Assembly (NCBI RefSeq): GCF_965184065.1
Contig: NZ_OZ239098.1
DNA: 64,000 nucleotides
Reading direction: 5' to 3' (one strand)
Source of the DNA: Methylopumilus sp026399645
Lineage (GTDB): Bacteria > Pseudomonadota > Gammaproteobacteria > Burkholderiales > Methylophilaceae
Below the pieces are notes generated by a model that saw nothing but the letters and a program-made list of their open reading frames with translations, did not search any database and was not told where the DNA came from. Both the position numbers and the translations under genes were made by a program. Positions 33,556 through 42,042 of the stretch are shown one piece after another; the first letter of the stretch is position 1; the number at the start of each line of letters is the position of its first letter.

Positions 33556-34476
33556 ATGTCAGTCTACACATCAGTTAATATTGAAGAATTAAAAATCTGG
33601 CTTCAAGATTATGCTTTTGATGATCTCACTGATTATCAAGGTATTAAGTCTGGGATAACGAATACCAACTATTTTTTGATGACGGCGCACGACCGTTTTG
33701 TTTTAACGCTCTTCGAAAAAAATACCATAGAAGATCTCCCTTATTTTGTAGGTCTGATGTCCCATCTAGCGACACATTCATTTTTATGCCCCAAACCAAT
33801 TTTCAAAAATAATGGCACAGCACTAAGTATTTTAAAAAATAAACCAGCCTTAATCGTGACATGTTTAAAGGGTAAAGAGGTCACTAACCCTGAAGTCAAT
33901 CATTGCAAAGCTGTTGGCAAAAGCCTCGCAGAGCTCCACGTGAAGTCAACCAATTTTATGTCTCAACATCAAAATACAAGAGACCTTAGCTGGATAAAAA
34001 AAACGGCTGAAACTTTATTTAATGAGTTACCTCAAGACGAGAGTAAATTATTAAGAGAAGAGATTCTTTACCAAGAAAAGCAAAATTATAAGCTTCCTAA
34101 ATCTACTATTCATGGAGATCTATTTAAGGACAACGTTCTCTTTTTAAATGATGAGGTATCAGGCTTTATTGACTTTTATTACGCTTGCACAGATTATCTT
34201 ATTTTAGATGTGGCTATAGCAGTAAATGATTGGTGCGTGAATAGCGATGGTTCTTTTGATGAGGCAAGACTGAATGCTTTCTTAGATGCTTATAAGAAGA
34301 TAAGATCTTTTAATGATAATGAAGATAAAGCTTGGAATGATGTATTAAGATTAGCGTCTCTTAGATTCTGGGTTTCAAGACTTAACGATTTCTATCATGC
34401 AGAAGAAGGTGAACTCACCTTCATAAAAGACCCTAACCATTTTAAGAAAATTTTAAAGAAACGCATTAGCGGATAA
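33556..34476 (+). CDS. thrB: Homoserine kinase (ThrB, aminoglycoside phosphotransferase fold)
   Basis: This enzyme phosphorylates homoserine on the way to threonine. It is the 306-residue type II form of the APH/choline kinase fold, not the GHMP kinase of E. coli. Motifs are GIKSGITNTNYF (25-36), FVLTLFEK, the catalytic HGDLFKDNVLF near residue 194 and the metal-binding DFYYACTDYLILDVA. The ATG matches the family start but has no ribosome site because the T-run of the preceding terminator lies there. Confidence 0.95.
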   Translation: MSVYTSVNIEELKIWLQDYAFDDLTDYQGIKSGITNTNYFLMTAHDRFVLTLFEKNTIEDLPYFVGLMSHLATHSFLCPKPIFKNNGTALSILKNKPALIVTCLKGKEVTNPEVNHCKAVGKSLAELHVKSTNFMSQHQNTRDLSWIKKTAETLFNELPQDESKLLREEILYQEKQNYKLPKSTIHGDLFKDNVLFLNDEVSGFIDFYYACTDYLILDVAIAVNDWCVNSDGSFDEARLNAFLDAYKKIRSFNDNEDKAWNDVLRLASLRFWVSRLNDFYHAEEGELTFIKDPNHFKKILKKRISG

Positions 34477-34494
34477 ATTTTAAGGTAAATTGAT

Positions 34495-35265
34495 ATGAAA
34501 AAAATTACATTCCGAGATTCCATTCGCTGGAATAAAGAAAGCTTCAAACTCTTCAAAAAGACACCCAATCAATCATTGATGCTTAGCCTAGCTTATCTTT
34601 TTATTTTCATGCTATTGCCTTCAATGCCTATGATTCAAATCTTTTCGATTGCATCTATCTTGATTTGGCCAATATTTTTGGTGTTCGCAGTTAACTTCTA
34701 CAAGACTCATGACAAAAATAAGGAAGAAAATTTTTTAGCGGTATTTGAAAAAATTAAACCTAGAGTCACAACATTGCTAATGCTTGGCTTCATTTGCTTA
34801 ATTTATGCGGCTATGGTGACGATGGTTTTAAATTCTGAAATGCAGGGCTTTATTCAACTATCAGAGAATAATAATGAGCTTGTGACAGTAATTAATAATT
34901 TTTTGCCCATGATTGGAAAATTAATCCTACTCCTTCTGCCGTTACTTATGGCGACTTGGTTCTCGCCAATGCTGATCGTTTATAACAACTATTCACTTTT
35001 CAAATCAATTAAATCCAGTATCGCCGGATGCTTAATGTATATTTTTCCTTTAGGTCTTTCATGGCTTATTTTTTCAACAATAGCGATATTATTTATGTTG
35101 TCATGTGGGTTATTAATTGGCGCACTCGCTTCACTCTTCCCCGCTATAGGGCCTTCATTAATGGGTGCAATTATTTTCTTTGCATTGCTTGTCATCACAT
35201 CGGTGATGTTTGCATTTCAATATATTAGTTACCGAGATATTTTTAAGTCTGCTAAAAGCTACTAG
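34495..35265 (+). CDS. BPSS1780-type integral membrane protein
   Basis: This 256-residue protein starts with a soluble stretch including WNKESFKLFKKTPNQSLM, followed by about five to six hydrophobic segments and a short cytoplasmic end. The N-terminal FRLFRK-like motif and the place after thrB match the BPSS1780 membrane family of betaproteobacteria. Function is unknown. It lies 18 bases after thrB; its stop shares the bases CTAG with the stop of uvrD on the other strand. Confidence 0.75.
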   Translation: MKKITFRDSIRWNKESFKLFKKTPNQSLMLSLAYLFIFMLLPSMPMIQIFSIASILIWPIFLVFAVNFYKTHDKNKEENFLAVFEKIKPRVTTLLMLGFICLIYAAMVTMVLNSEMQGFIQLSENNNELVTVINNFLPMIGKLILLLLPLLMATWFSPMLIVYNNYSLFKSIKSSIAGCLMYIFPLGLSWLIFSTIAILFMLSCGLLIGALASLFPAIGPSLMGAIIFFALLVITSVMFAFQYISYRDIFKSAKSY

Positions 35266-37418
35266 TGTTTAAAGAGTTTTGCGTATTCCATCGCAAGCCA
35301 TTTGGTGCCTGCTTTAGTAAATTTAATTTGGATTCTTAAATCATCAGCATTACCTTCATAACCTAAAACGGTTCCCTGGCCAAATTTTTCATGCATGATA
35401 GATTCACCAATACGCCAAGTATGTTTCTGCTGATTAGGTTGTGAATAATTTTCTTCAATCTGATCTACATTATTTTTAAAATTGATTGTGTTAATTTTTT
35501 TAACAAGACTCTCAGGGATCTCTTCCAGGAATCTTGATGGCATACCATATCTTGTCTGGCCATGAAGCATTCTTGATAATGCATAACTTAGGTATAGTTT
35601 TGATCGAGCTCTTGTCACAGCAACATACATAAGCCTTCTCTCCTCCTCAAGCCCTTTGGATTCAAAAAGACTTTGTTCGTGTGGACATAAACCTTCTTCA
35701 AGGCCTGAAATAAACACTACGTCAAATTCCAACCCCTTGGATGAGTGAATAGTCATGAGTTGGATGGCATCTGAACCCTCACTCGCTTGCATATCACCAC
35801 TTTCTAAAGAGGAATAATTTAAAAAATCCCCAAGCGGATTTGTAGACTCATTATTATCATTATTAAGAAATGTTGCGGCTGCAGAGACCAATTCATTTAA
35901 GTTAGAGACCCTATCTAAACCATCTTTTTCATTGGTATAGTGGTCCTTAAGCCCTGATTCGTTAATAATGAGATCAATCATTTGTGGAAGCGTTAATCCT
36001 TCAAAGCCGCTTTCAATATGTTTGATCAGATGGATAAAATAAGGTAAGCCTTTTTTGATTGTGGGTGTTTGATCTGATGATTTCACCGCAGCATCCCAAA
36101 AGCTGCAACTATCCTGTCTAGAAATATCTTGAAGACTTTCTAATGACCTACTTCCAATACCGCGCGTTGGAAAATTTACAATTCTTAAAAATGCACTGTC
36201 ATCATTTTTATTTGCAATGAGTCTTAAGTAAGCAATCGCATGTTTAATTTCAGCGCGCTCAAAGAAACGTAACCCACCATATACACGATAAGGTAAGTTA
36301 GATGAAAAAATATTATGTTCGAGAACGCGCGACTGCGCATTACTCCTATAAAGAATAGCAATATGATTGAGCGATACACCTTCCCTATGAAGCATTTTGA
36401 TTTCATCTACAATAAACTTGGCTTCATCAATGTCGGTATGGCCTGTATAAATACGAATGGGATCGCCCTCACCAGCGGAAGTCCATAAGTTCTTGCCTAA
36501 TCTATTTTTGTTGTGATCAATGATGGCATTTGCTGTGTTAAGAATGTTACTTTTAGATCTGTAGTTTTGTTCTAGCTTAATAATTTGTTTGACATGGAAA
36601 TCTCTTTCAAGATCTTTCATATTGCCAACTCTAGCTCCTCTAAAGCTATAGATAGATTGATCATCATCCCCCACAGCAAATACAAAACTGCTGTTACCTG
36701 CAAGAAGTTTTAACCATTTATATTGAAGTTCGCTTGTATCTTGAAACTCATCAATGAGGATATGTTTAAATCGATCTTGATAGTGCTGGCGAATGGCTAT
36801 ATTTTTTTCGAAAAGTTCATAGCACCTTAAAAGCAATTCACCAAAATCAACCAAGCCTTCTTTTTGACATTGTTTTTCATATTCAAGATAGACTTCATTT
36901 AATTTTTTTGAATGCGCGTCATAACTATCTACGTGAGTAGCTCTTAAGCCTTCATCTTTGCAAACATTTATATAGTGTTGCACTTGTTTAGGTGCATAAG
37001 TTTCAGTGTCTACATTCATTACTTTCATCGTTCTTTTAATTAAAGATAACTGATCTTGGCTATCTAATATTTGGAATGTCTCAGGCAAGCCAGCATCTCT
37101 TGCATGCGTTTTAAGAAATCGATTACATAAACCATGGAATGTACCTACCCACATGCCTCTTGTATTGATGGGAAGCTGCATGGTAATTCTGTGCAGCATT
37201 TCTTTTGCAGCTTTATTGGTAAATGTCACAGCGATAAGACCAGAAGGACTCACTACGTTTGTTTGAATAAGCCATGCAATTCTGGAAGTGAGTACTTTAG
37301 TTTTGCCGCTTCCTGCACCAGCGAGAATGAGTGCAGATTCATTTTGAAGTGTTACAGCTTCAATTTGTTTCTCATTCAAATCTTTGAATTGATTCTGGTT
37401 GGGAAGGGATACGTTCAT
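35262..37418 (-). CDS. uvrD: UvrD/PcrA-family DNA helicase
   Basis: This is a 718-residue superfamily 1A helicase for excision repair and mismatch repair. It shows the Walker A LAGAGSGKT (32-40), TFTNKAAKEM, Walker B LIDEFQDTS, QSIYSFRGA (motif III), YRSKSNILN (motif IV), IHSSKGLEFDVV (motif V) and YVAVTRAR (motif VI). The C-terminal EKFGQGTVLGYEG matches the Tudor-like tail of UvrD/PcrA that binds RNA polymerase, and favours UvrD over Rep. Confidence 0.96.
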   Translation of the reverse strand: MNVSLPNQNQFKDLNEKQIEAVTLQNESALILAGAGSGKTKVLTSRIAWLIQTNVVSPSGLIAVTFTNKAAKEMLHRITMQLPINTRGMWVGTFHGLCNRFLKTHARDAGLPETFQILDSQDQLSLIKRTMKVMNVDTETYAPKQVQHYINVCKDEGLRATHVDSYDAHSKKLNEVYLEYEKQCQKEGLVDFGELLLRCYELFEKNIAIRQHYQDRFKHILIDEFQDTSELQYKWLKLLAGNSSFVFAVGDDDQSIYSFRGARVGNMKDLERDFHVKQIIKLEQNYRSKSNILNTANAIIDHNKNRLGKNLWTSAGEGDPIRIYTGHTDIDEAKFIVDEIKMLHREGVSLNHIAILYRSNAQSRVLEHNIFSSNLPYRVYGGLRFFERAEIKHAIAYLRLIANKNDDSAFLRIVNFPTRGIGSRSLESLQDISRQDSCSFWDAAVKSSDQTPTIKKGLPYFIHLIKHIESGFEGLTLPQMIDLIINESGLKDHYTNEKDGLDRVSNLNELVSAAATFLNNDNNESTNPLGDFLNYSSLESGDMQASEGSDAIQLMTIHSSKGLEFDVVFISGLEEGLCPHEQSLFESKGLEEERRLMYVAVTRARSKLYLSYALSRMLHGQTRYGMPSRFLEEIPESLVKKINTINFKNNVDQIEENYSQPNQQKHTWRIGESIMHEKFGQGTVLGYEGNADDLRIQIKFTKAGTKWLAMEYAKLFKH

Positions 37419-37463
37419 GAGGTGTAATGCTATCCTAATTTATTACTAGATAAAAAAAAGATT

Positions 37464-37494
37464 AAAAAAAAGACCTCCTAAGAGGTCTTTTTTT
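37464..37494 (-). terminator. Terminator of groES-groEL
   Basis: AGACCTC/GAGGTCT with a CTAA-type loop lies between A and T runs, 16 bases after the groEL stop in minus-strand direction. It separates groEL from uvrD, which is read on the same strand, and is nearly symmetrical, so it could also act on the plus strand. Confidence 0.9.
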
Positions 37495-37509
37495 ATTAAT
37501 ACTTTTGAG

Positions 37510-39171
37510 TTACATCATACCGCCCATACCGCCCATACCGCCCATACCGCCCATACCGCCCATATCACCACCGCCCATTGCTGGAGAGTCATCTTTCGGA
37601 AGATCAGCGATCATACAGTCAGTTGTTAACATAAGACCTGCAACAGATGCTGCATGTTGCAATGCAGAGCGAGTGACTTTAGTAGGATCTAGCACCCCCA
37701 TCTCAACCATGTCACCATAAGTTTCATTTGCCGCGTTAAATCCGTAGTTGCCTTTACCAGCTACCACATTATTAACTACTACAGACGGTTCTACACCAGC
37801 ATTAGCAACGATTTGTCTTAATGGCTCTTCAACAGCACGAAGCACAATACGAACACCAGCTTCTTGATCTGCATTTTCACCTTTAACCTTTGCAATCGCA
37901 TCACGCGCTCTAATTAAAGCAACGCCACCGCCAGCAACAATACCTTCTTCAACAGCAGCTCTTGTAGCGTGGAGCGCATCTTCAACACGTGCTTTTTTTT
38001 CTTTCATTTCAATTTCAGTCGTTGCGCCCACTTTAATTACAGCAACGCCACCTGCAAGTTTTGCAACACGTTCTTGAAGTTTTTCTTTGTCGTAGTCGCT
38101 TGTAGCTTCTTCAATTTGTGTTTTGATTTGAGCAATACGTGACTTAATATTTTTCTCATCAGCAGCACCATCAATAATGATAGTGTTTTCTTTGCCCACT
38201 TCAATTCTTTTCGCTTGACCTAAATCTTCAATCTTAATCGTTTCTAATTTCAAACCTACTTCGTCTGAAATCACTGTAGCACCTGTAAGAATTGCAATAT
38301 CTTCAAGCATTGCTTTTCTTCTGTCACCAAAACCTGGCGCTTTAACAGCAACAGTTTTTAAGATGCCGCGAATATTATTTACAACTAAAGTAGCCAGCGC
38401 TTCACCTTCAATATCTTCAGCGATAATGAGGAGAGGGCGGCTTGATTTAGCTACTTGTTCAAGCGCAGGAAGAAGATCTCTGATATTAGATATTTTTTTA
38501 TCATGTAAAAGAATAAAAGGATTATCTAATAATGCAATTTGTCGGTCTGAATTATTAATGAAGTAAGGTGATAAATATCCACGATCAAATTGCATGCCTT
38601 CTACAACATCTAATTCATTTGTTAAGCCTGAACCATCTTCAACTGTGATCACGCCTTCTTTACCTACTTTATCCATCGCGTCTGCAATGATTTGTCCGAT
38701 AGAGTGATCAGAGTTAGCAGAGATTGAACCCACTTGAGCAATTTCTTTACTTGTTGTGCATGGCTTACTTAATTTTTTAAGCTCAGCAACGCCAGCCTCA
38801 ACAGCTTTGTCGATACCTCTTTTAAGATCCATTGGATTCATACCTGCAGCTACTGATTTCATACCTTCGCGAATAATCGCTTGAGCCAATACTGTTGCCG
38901 TAGTTGTGCCATCGCCTGCGATATCAGAAGTTTTAGATGCAACTTCTTTAACCATTTGCGCGCCCATGTTTTCAAATTTATCTTTAAGTTCGATTTCTTT
39001 TGCAACTGATACACCATCTTTAGTGATCGTTGGTGCTCCGAATGAACGTTCTAGCACAACATTTCTCCCTTTAGGGCCGAGTGTGACTTTAACTGCATTT
39101 GCTAAAATATTTACACCGGTAATCATCTTTTGGCGAACATCGTCACCAAATCTTACGTCTTTTGCTGCCAT
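37510..39171 (-). CDS. groL: Chaperonin GroEL (60 kDa)
   Basis: GroEL forms the double-ring folding chamber closed by GroES. The 553-residue protein shows GPKGRNVVLERSFG, GDGTTTATVLAQ (nucleotide-binding GDGTT) and GIVAGGGVALIRA. The C-terminal tail consists of GGM repeats, encoded by five tandem ACCGCCCAT units on the plus strand at 37519-37563. It is cotranscribed with groS, 42 bases upstream. Confidence 0.99.
   Translation of the reverse strand: MAAKDVRFGDDVRQKMITGVNILANAVKVTLGPKGRNVVLERSFGAPTITKDGVSVAKEIELKDKFENMGAQMVKEVASKTSDIAGDGTTTATVLAQAIIREGMKSVAAGMNPMDLKRGIDKAVEAGVAELKKLSKPCTTSKEIAQVGSISANSDHSIGQIIADAMDKVGKEGVITVEDGSGLTNELDVVEGMQFDRGYLSPYFINNSDRQIALLDNPFILLHDKKISNIRDLLPALEQVAKSSRPLLIIAEDIEGEALATLVVNNIRGILKTVAVKAPGFGDRRKAMLEDIAILTGATVISDEVGLKLETIKIEDLGQAKRIEVGKENTIIIDGAADEKNIKSRIAQIKTQIEEATSDYDKEKLQERVAKLAGGVAVIKVGATTEIEMKEKKARVEDALHATRAAVEEGIVAGGGVALIRARDAIAKVKGENADQEAGVRIVLRAVEEPLRQIVANAGVEPSVVVNNVVAGKGNYGFNAANETYGDMVEMGVLDPTKVTRSALQHAASVAGLMLTTDCMIADLPKDDSPAMGGGDMGGMGGMGGMGGMGGMM
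37519..37563. repeat. Five tandem 9-base units coding for the GroEL GGM tail
   Basis: Five identical ACCGCCCAT units encode consecutive Met-Gly-Gly triplets of GroEL. Exact identity of all five units suggests recent slippage or gene conversion, so the copy number may vary between strains. Confidence 0.9.
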
Positions 39172-39213
39172 TTTTTATTTCTCCAAAATATTTACGAATG
39201 AATGTTTAAGGCT

Positions 39214-39501
39214 TTATTCAACAATGCCCATGATGTCTTCTTCACGCATCACAAGTAATTCTTCGCCATCAACCTTAACTGCTTGGCCAGCGTATTTTCC
39301 AAATAGAACTTTATCGCCCACTTTGACGTCTAGCTTTTTAACACTGCCATCTTCTAGAATTTTTCCATTACCCACAGCTTGCACTGTGCCTTGGTCTGGT
39401 TTTTCTGTTGCGCCGTCAGGTATAACAATGCCTGATGCTGTTGTACGTTCTTCTTCAAGACGCTTTACAATTACGCGATCATGTAAAGGGCGAATTTTCA
39501 T
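39214..39501 (-). CDS. groS: Co-chaperonin GroES
   Basis: This 95-residue GroES begins MKIRPLHDRVIVKRLEEE and has the mobile loop EERTTASGIVIPDGA. It caps the GroEL ring. AGGAGA precedes the ATG. It is the first gene of the groESL operon, controlled by the CIRCE element and dual promoter upstream. Confidence 0.99.
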   Translation of the reverse strand: MKIRPLHDRVIVKRLEEERTTASGIVIPDGATEKPDQGTVQAVGNGKILEDGSVKKLDVKVGDKVLFGKYAGQAVKVDGEELLVMREEDIMGIVE

Positions 39502-39557
39502 TTCATATTCTCCTAATAGTGTATTCTTTGAAAGTTAATCAAAATCGAAAACATGAG

Positions 39558-39590
39558 TGATTAGCACTCAATGTCATAGAGTGCTAATCA
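39558..39590. promoter_or_regulatory. CIRCE operator (HrcA binding site)
   Basis: The inverted repeat TTAGCACTC - 9 bases - GAGTGCTAA (39561-39587) matches the CIRCE consensus exactly; three more bases on each side extend the palindrome to 12-base arms. It overlaps the predicted -10 and start region of the groES promoter, so HrcA bound here would block transcription until heat stress. hrcA itself is not in the window. Confidence 0.97.
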
Positions 39591-39616
39591 TAGGGACGAA
39601 AGCCTAAAATTTCAAG
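39587..39616 (-). promoter_or_regulatory. Overlapping sigma70 and sigma32 promoter of groESL
   Basis: On the minus strand, TTGAAA (39615-39610) and TATGAT (39592-39587) are exactly 17 bases apart, a sigma70 match. The same bases also read CTTGAAA - 14 bases - CCCTATGA, close to the sigma32 heat-shock consensus (CTTGAAA, then CCCCATNT). The -10 overlaps the CIRCE element. Confidence 0.75.
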
Positions 39617-39657
39617 TGTTATTTCGTTAAATATCTGAATTTAAACATTATTTTTAT

Positions 39658-40734
39658 ATGAGCTATTACATAGAAAAGCAAGATTATCGAAGGTTGGGGC
39701 AGTCGGATTTGCTTATTTCGCCCATTACTCTGGGCACCATGACTTTTGGCGAGCAAAACACAGAGTCCGAAGCATTTTTACAGCTCGACTGGGCAATATC
39801 ACATGGCATTAATTTTATTGATACCGCCGAAATGTATCCAGTTCCACCTAAGGCAAATACTTTTACTGTAACCGAAACGATACTGGGCCATTGGCTCAAA
39901 AAACAAAAGAGAGAACAGATCGTTTTAGCCACCAAAGCTGCGGGACCAAGAAGATCATTAAATTGGATTCGCAATGGACCTAAAGCCTTAGATGAAAAAA
40001 ATTTACGTGAGGCACTTGAAGGTTCATTAAAGAGACTTCAAACAGATTACATTGATTTATATCAACTTCATTGGCCCGAAAGAAATGTGCCTATGTTTGG
40101 CCAATATAAATTTGATCCCAGCGCTGAAATAGAAGAGTCAAAATTAAAAGAATGGGTATCCATTCATGAACAATTAGAAGCCCTTGAAAAGCTTGTGCAA
40201 GAAGGCAAGATTAAATATATTGGCATCTCAAATGAGCAATCCTGGGGTGTGATGGAATTTATTCGTATTGCGAGAGAAAAGAAATTACCTCTCATAGTAT
40301 CAGTTCAGAATTGCTATAACCTCATCAACAGAGGAATGGAGTTTGGTATGACGGAAATTTTATACCGAGAAAAGATTGGATTTTTAGCCTATTCCCCCTT
40401 GGCGTTTGGACATCTCACTGGAAAATATTTAAAAGATATCGACTCTAAAGGGCGCGTGACACTTTTTAAAGGTTTCGCACAAAGATATGACAAGCCCAAT
40501 GTCTTCCCTGCTGTGAAAGCTTACGAAATATTAGCATCGAAACATGGAATGACATTGACCGACATGGCCTTAGCATTTGTATACCATCACTGGTTTGTGA
40601 CATCAACCATTATAGGTGCAACATCGATTGATCAATTAAGAGAAAATATTGAAGCGTATAAGATAAAGCTATCTAAAGAACTTTTAGATGAAATTGAAAT
40701 CATTCATCTTACTCATATGAACCCAGCACCTTAA
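39658..40734 (+). CDS. Aldo/keto reductase (Tas-like)
   Basis: This 358-residue NADP(H)-dependent TIM-barrel reductase resembles E. coli Tas. The catalytic set is visible: Asp and Tyr in DTAEMYPV, Lys in VLATKAAG and His in YQLHWPER. The physiological substrate is unknown. It is divergent from groESL, has no clear ribosome site, and lies three bases before bioA, so the two may be cotranscribed. Confidence 0.92.
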   Translation: MSYYIEKQDYRRLGQSDLLISPITLGTMTFGEQNTESEAFLQLDWAISHGINFIDTAEMYPVPPKANTFTVTETILGHWLKKQKREQIVLATKAAGPRRSLNWIRNGPKALDEKNLREALEGSLKRLQTDYIDLYQLHWPERNVPMFGQYKFDPSAEIEESKLKEWVSIHEQLEALEKLVQEGKIKYIGISNEQSWGVMEFIRIAREKKLPLIVSVQNCYNLINRGMEFGMTEILYREKIGFLAYSPLAFGHLTGKYLKDIDSKGRVTLFKGFAQRYDKPNVFPAVKAYEILASKHGMTLTDMALAFVYHHWFVTSTIIGATSIDQLRENIEAYKIKLSKELLDEIEIIHLTHMNPAP

Positions 40735-40737
40735 TGT

Positions 40738-42042
40738 ATGAAAAACCAGCACTACATCGATAGAAGCTTAAAGAGCTTGTGGAATCCATGCACACAAATG
40801 AAAATTCAACAGGCGCAATCTATTATCCCGATTAGGCGAGGTGAAGGTGTTTGGCTATACGACTACGATGATAAAAAATATTTAGACGCAATAAGTTCAT
40901 GGTGGGTTAATTTATTTGGTCACAACCAAAGTGAGATTAAAAAATTTATCACAGATCAACTCGATCTCGTTGAACACATCATGCTCGCAGGTTTAACTCA
41001 TGAGCCAGCAATAAATCTCTCTGAAAAATTAAGTACCCTTACAAATCTGGGCCATGCCTTTTATGGTAGCGACGGATCTAATGCGATTGAAATTGCTATT
41101 AAGATGAGCGTGCATTATTGGAAGAACAAGAGTCAGCCAAAAAAAAATAAAATTATTTATTTGGAGAATAGTTATCACGGTGAAACGCTGGGAGCTCTCT
41201 CTGTAACGGACATTAAACTTTTTCGTAAAAATTACGCCTCACTAATTAAAAAAAATAATCCTATTAAGACACCTGACTGGCGATATGCAGATAAAGGTGA
41301 GACAGCTGAATCTTATGCATTAAGATGTATTCGAGATTTAGAAATATATCTTCAAGAAAATCACCAATACATAGCTGCTTTTATTCTAGAGCCTCTTGTG
41401 CAATGTGCAACAGGAATGGGAATGTATCATTCAGTCTATTTAAGAAAAGCAAGAGAGCTTTGTACGCAATACGAAATTCATCTCATTGACGATGAGATTG
41501 CGGTAGGTTTTGGAAGAACGGGGAAAATGTTTGCATTCGAACATGCAAATATAAAACCTGATTTTATTTGCCTCTCAAAAGGATTAACCGGTGGATATCT
41601 TCCCTTATCAGCTGTGCTCACAACGGATGAAATTTATATGGCTTTCTATGAGAATAAGATAGAAAAAGGCTTTCTTCATTCTCATAGTTACACCGGCAAT
41701 CCTCTTGCTTGCAGTGCTGCATTAGGAACATTAAGTTATTTTGAAGGTCATGATGTAATTAATCAAAATAATAAAACCTCAGCTTATATTTCAGAGCGCA
41801 TGAAGATACTTGCAACATTACCTATTTCTAACACTAGAAATATAGGCATGATATGGGCGTTTGATCTAGAGGAAGTCACAAAAAAAACACTGAAAAAAAT
41901 AAGCATGAAAGCGATTGATCGCGGCCTTTTAATAAGACCAATAGGCCAAACTATCTATTTTATGCCCCCCTATGTCATTAATCATGATGAGATTGATTTC
42001 ATGATTGATACGACGCTTGAAGTTATTGAGTCATCCTTATAA
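40738..42042 (+). CDS. bioA: Adenosylmethionine-8-amino-7-oxononanoate aminotransferase
   Basis: BioA makes 7,8-diaminopelargonate in biotin synthesis, with S-adenosylmethionine as amino donor and pyridoxal phosphate as cofactor. The 434-residue class III aminotransferase has SLKSLWNPCTQMK and SSWWVNLFGHN at the N-terminus, GSDGSNAIEIAIKM, the DDEIAVGFGRTGKMFA stretch and the PLP-binding lysine in CLSKGLTGGYLPLS. No other bio gene is in the window, so the pathway is split across the chromosome. Confidence 0.97.
   Translation: MKNQHYIDRSLKSLWNPCTQMKIQQAQSIIPIRRGEGVWLYDYDDKKYLDAISSWWVNLFGHNQSEIKKFITDQLDLVEHIMLAGLTHEPAINLSEKLSTLTNLGHAFYGSDGSNAIEIAIKMSVHYWKNKSQPKKNKIIYLENSYHGETLGALSVTDIKLFRKNYASLIKKNNPIKTPDWRYADKGETAESYALRCIRDLEIYLQENHQYIAAFILEPLVQCATGMGMYHSVYLRKARELCTQYEIHLIDDEIAVGFGRTGKMFAFEHANIKPDFICLSKGLTGGYLPLSAVLTTDEIYMAFYENKIEKGFLHSHSYTGNPLACSAALGTLSYFEGHDVINQNNKTSAYISERMKILATLPISNTRNIGMIWAFDLEEVTKKTLKKISMKAIDRGLLIRPIGQTIYFMPPYVINHDEIDFMIDTTLEVIESSL

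Noticed and set aside
37510..37578. Short tandem repeats that might suggest a CRISPR-like or satellite element
   Set aside because: They encode the GGM tail of GroEL in frame.
38906..39538. Long open frame on the plus strand opposite groEL-groES
   Set aside because: It is a shadow frame of two highly conserved genes, without ribosome site or recognisable protein.
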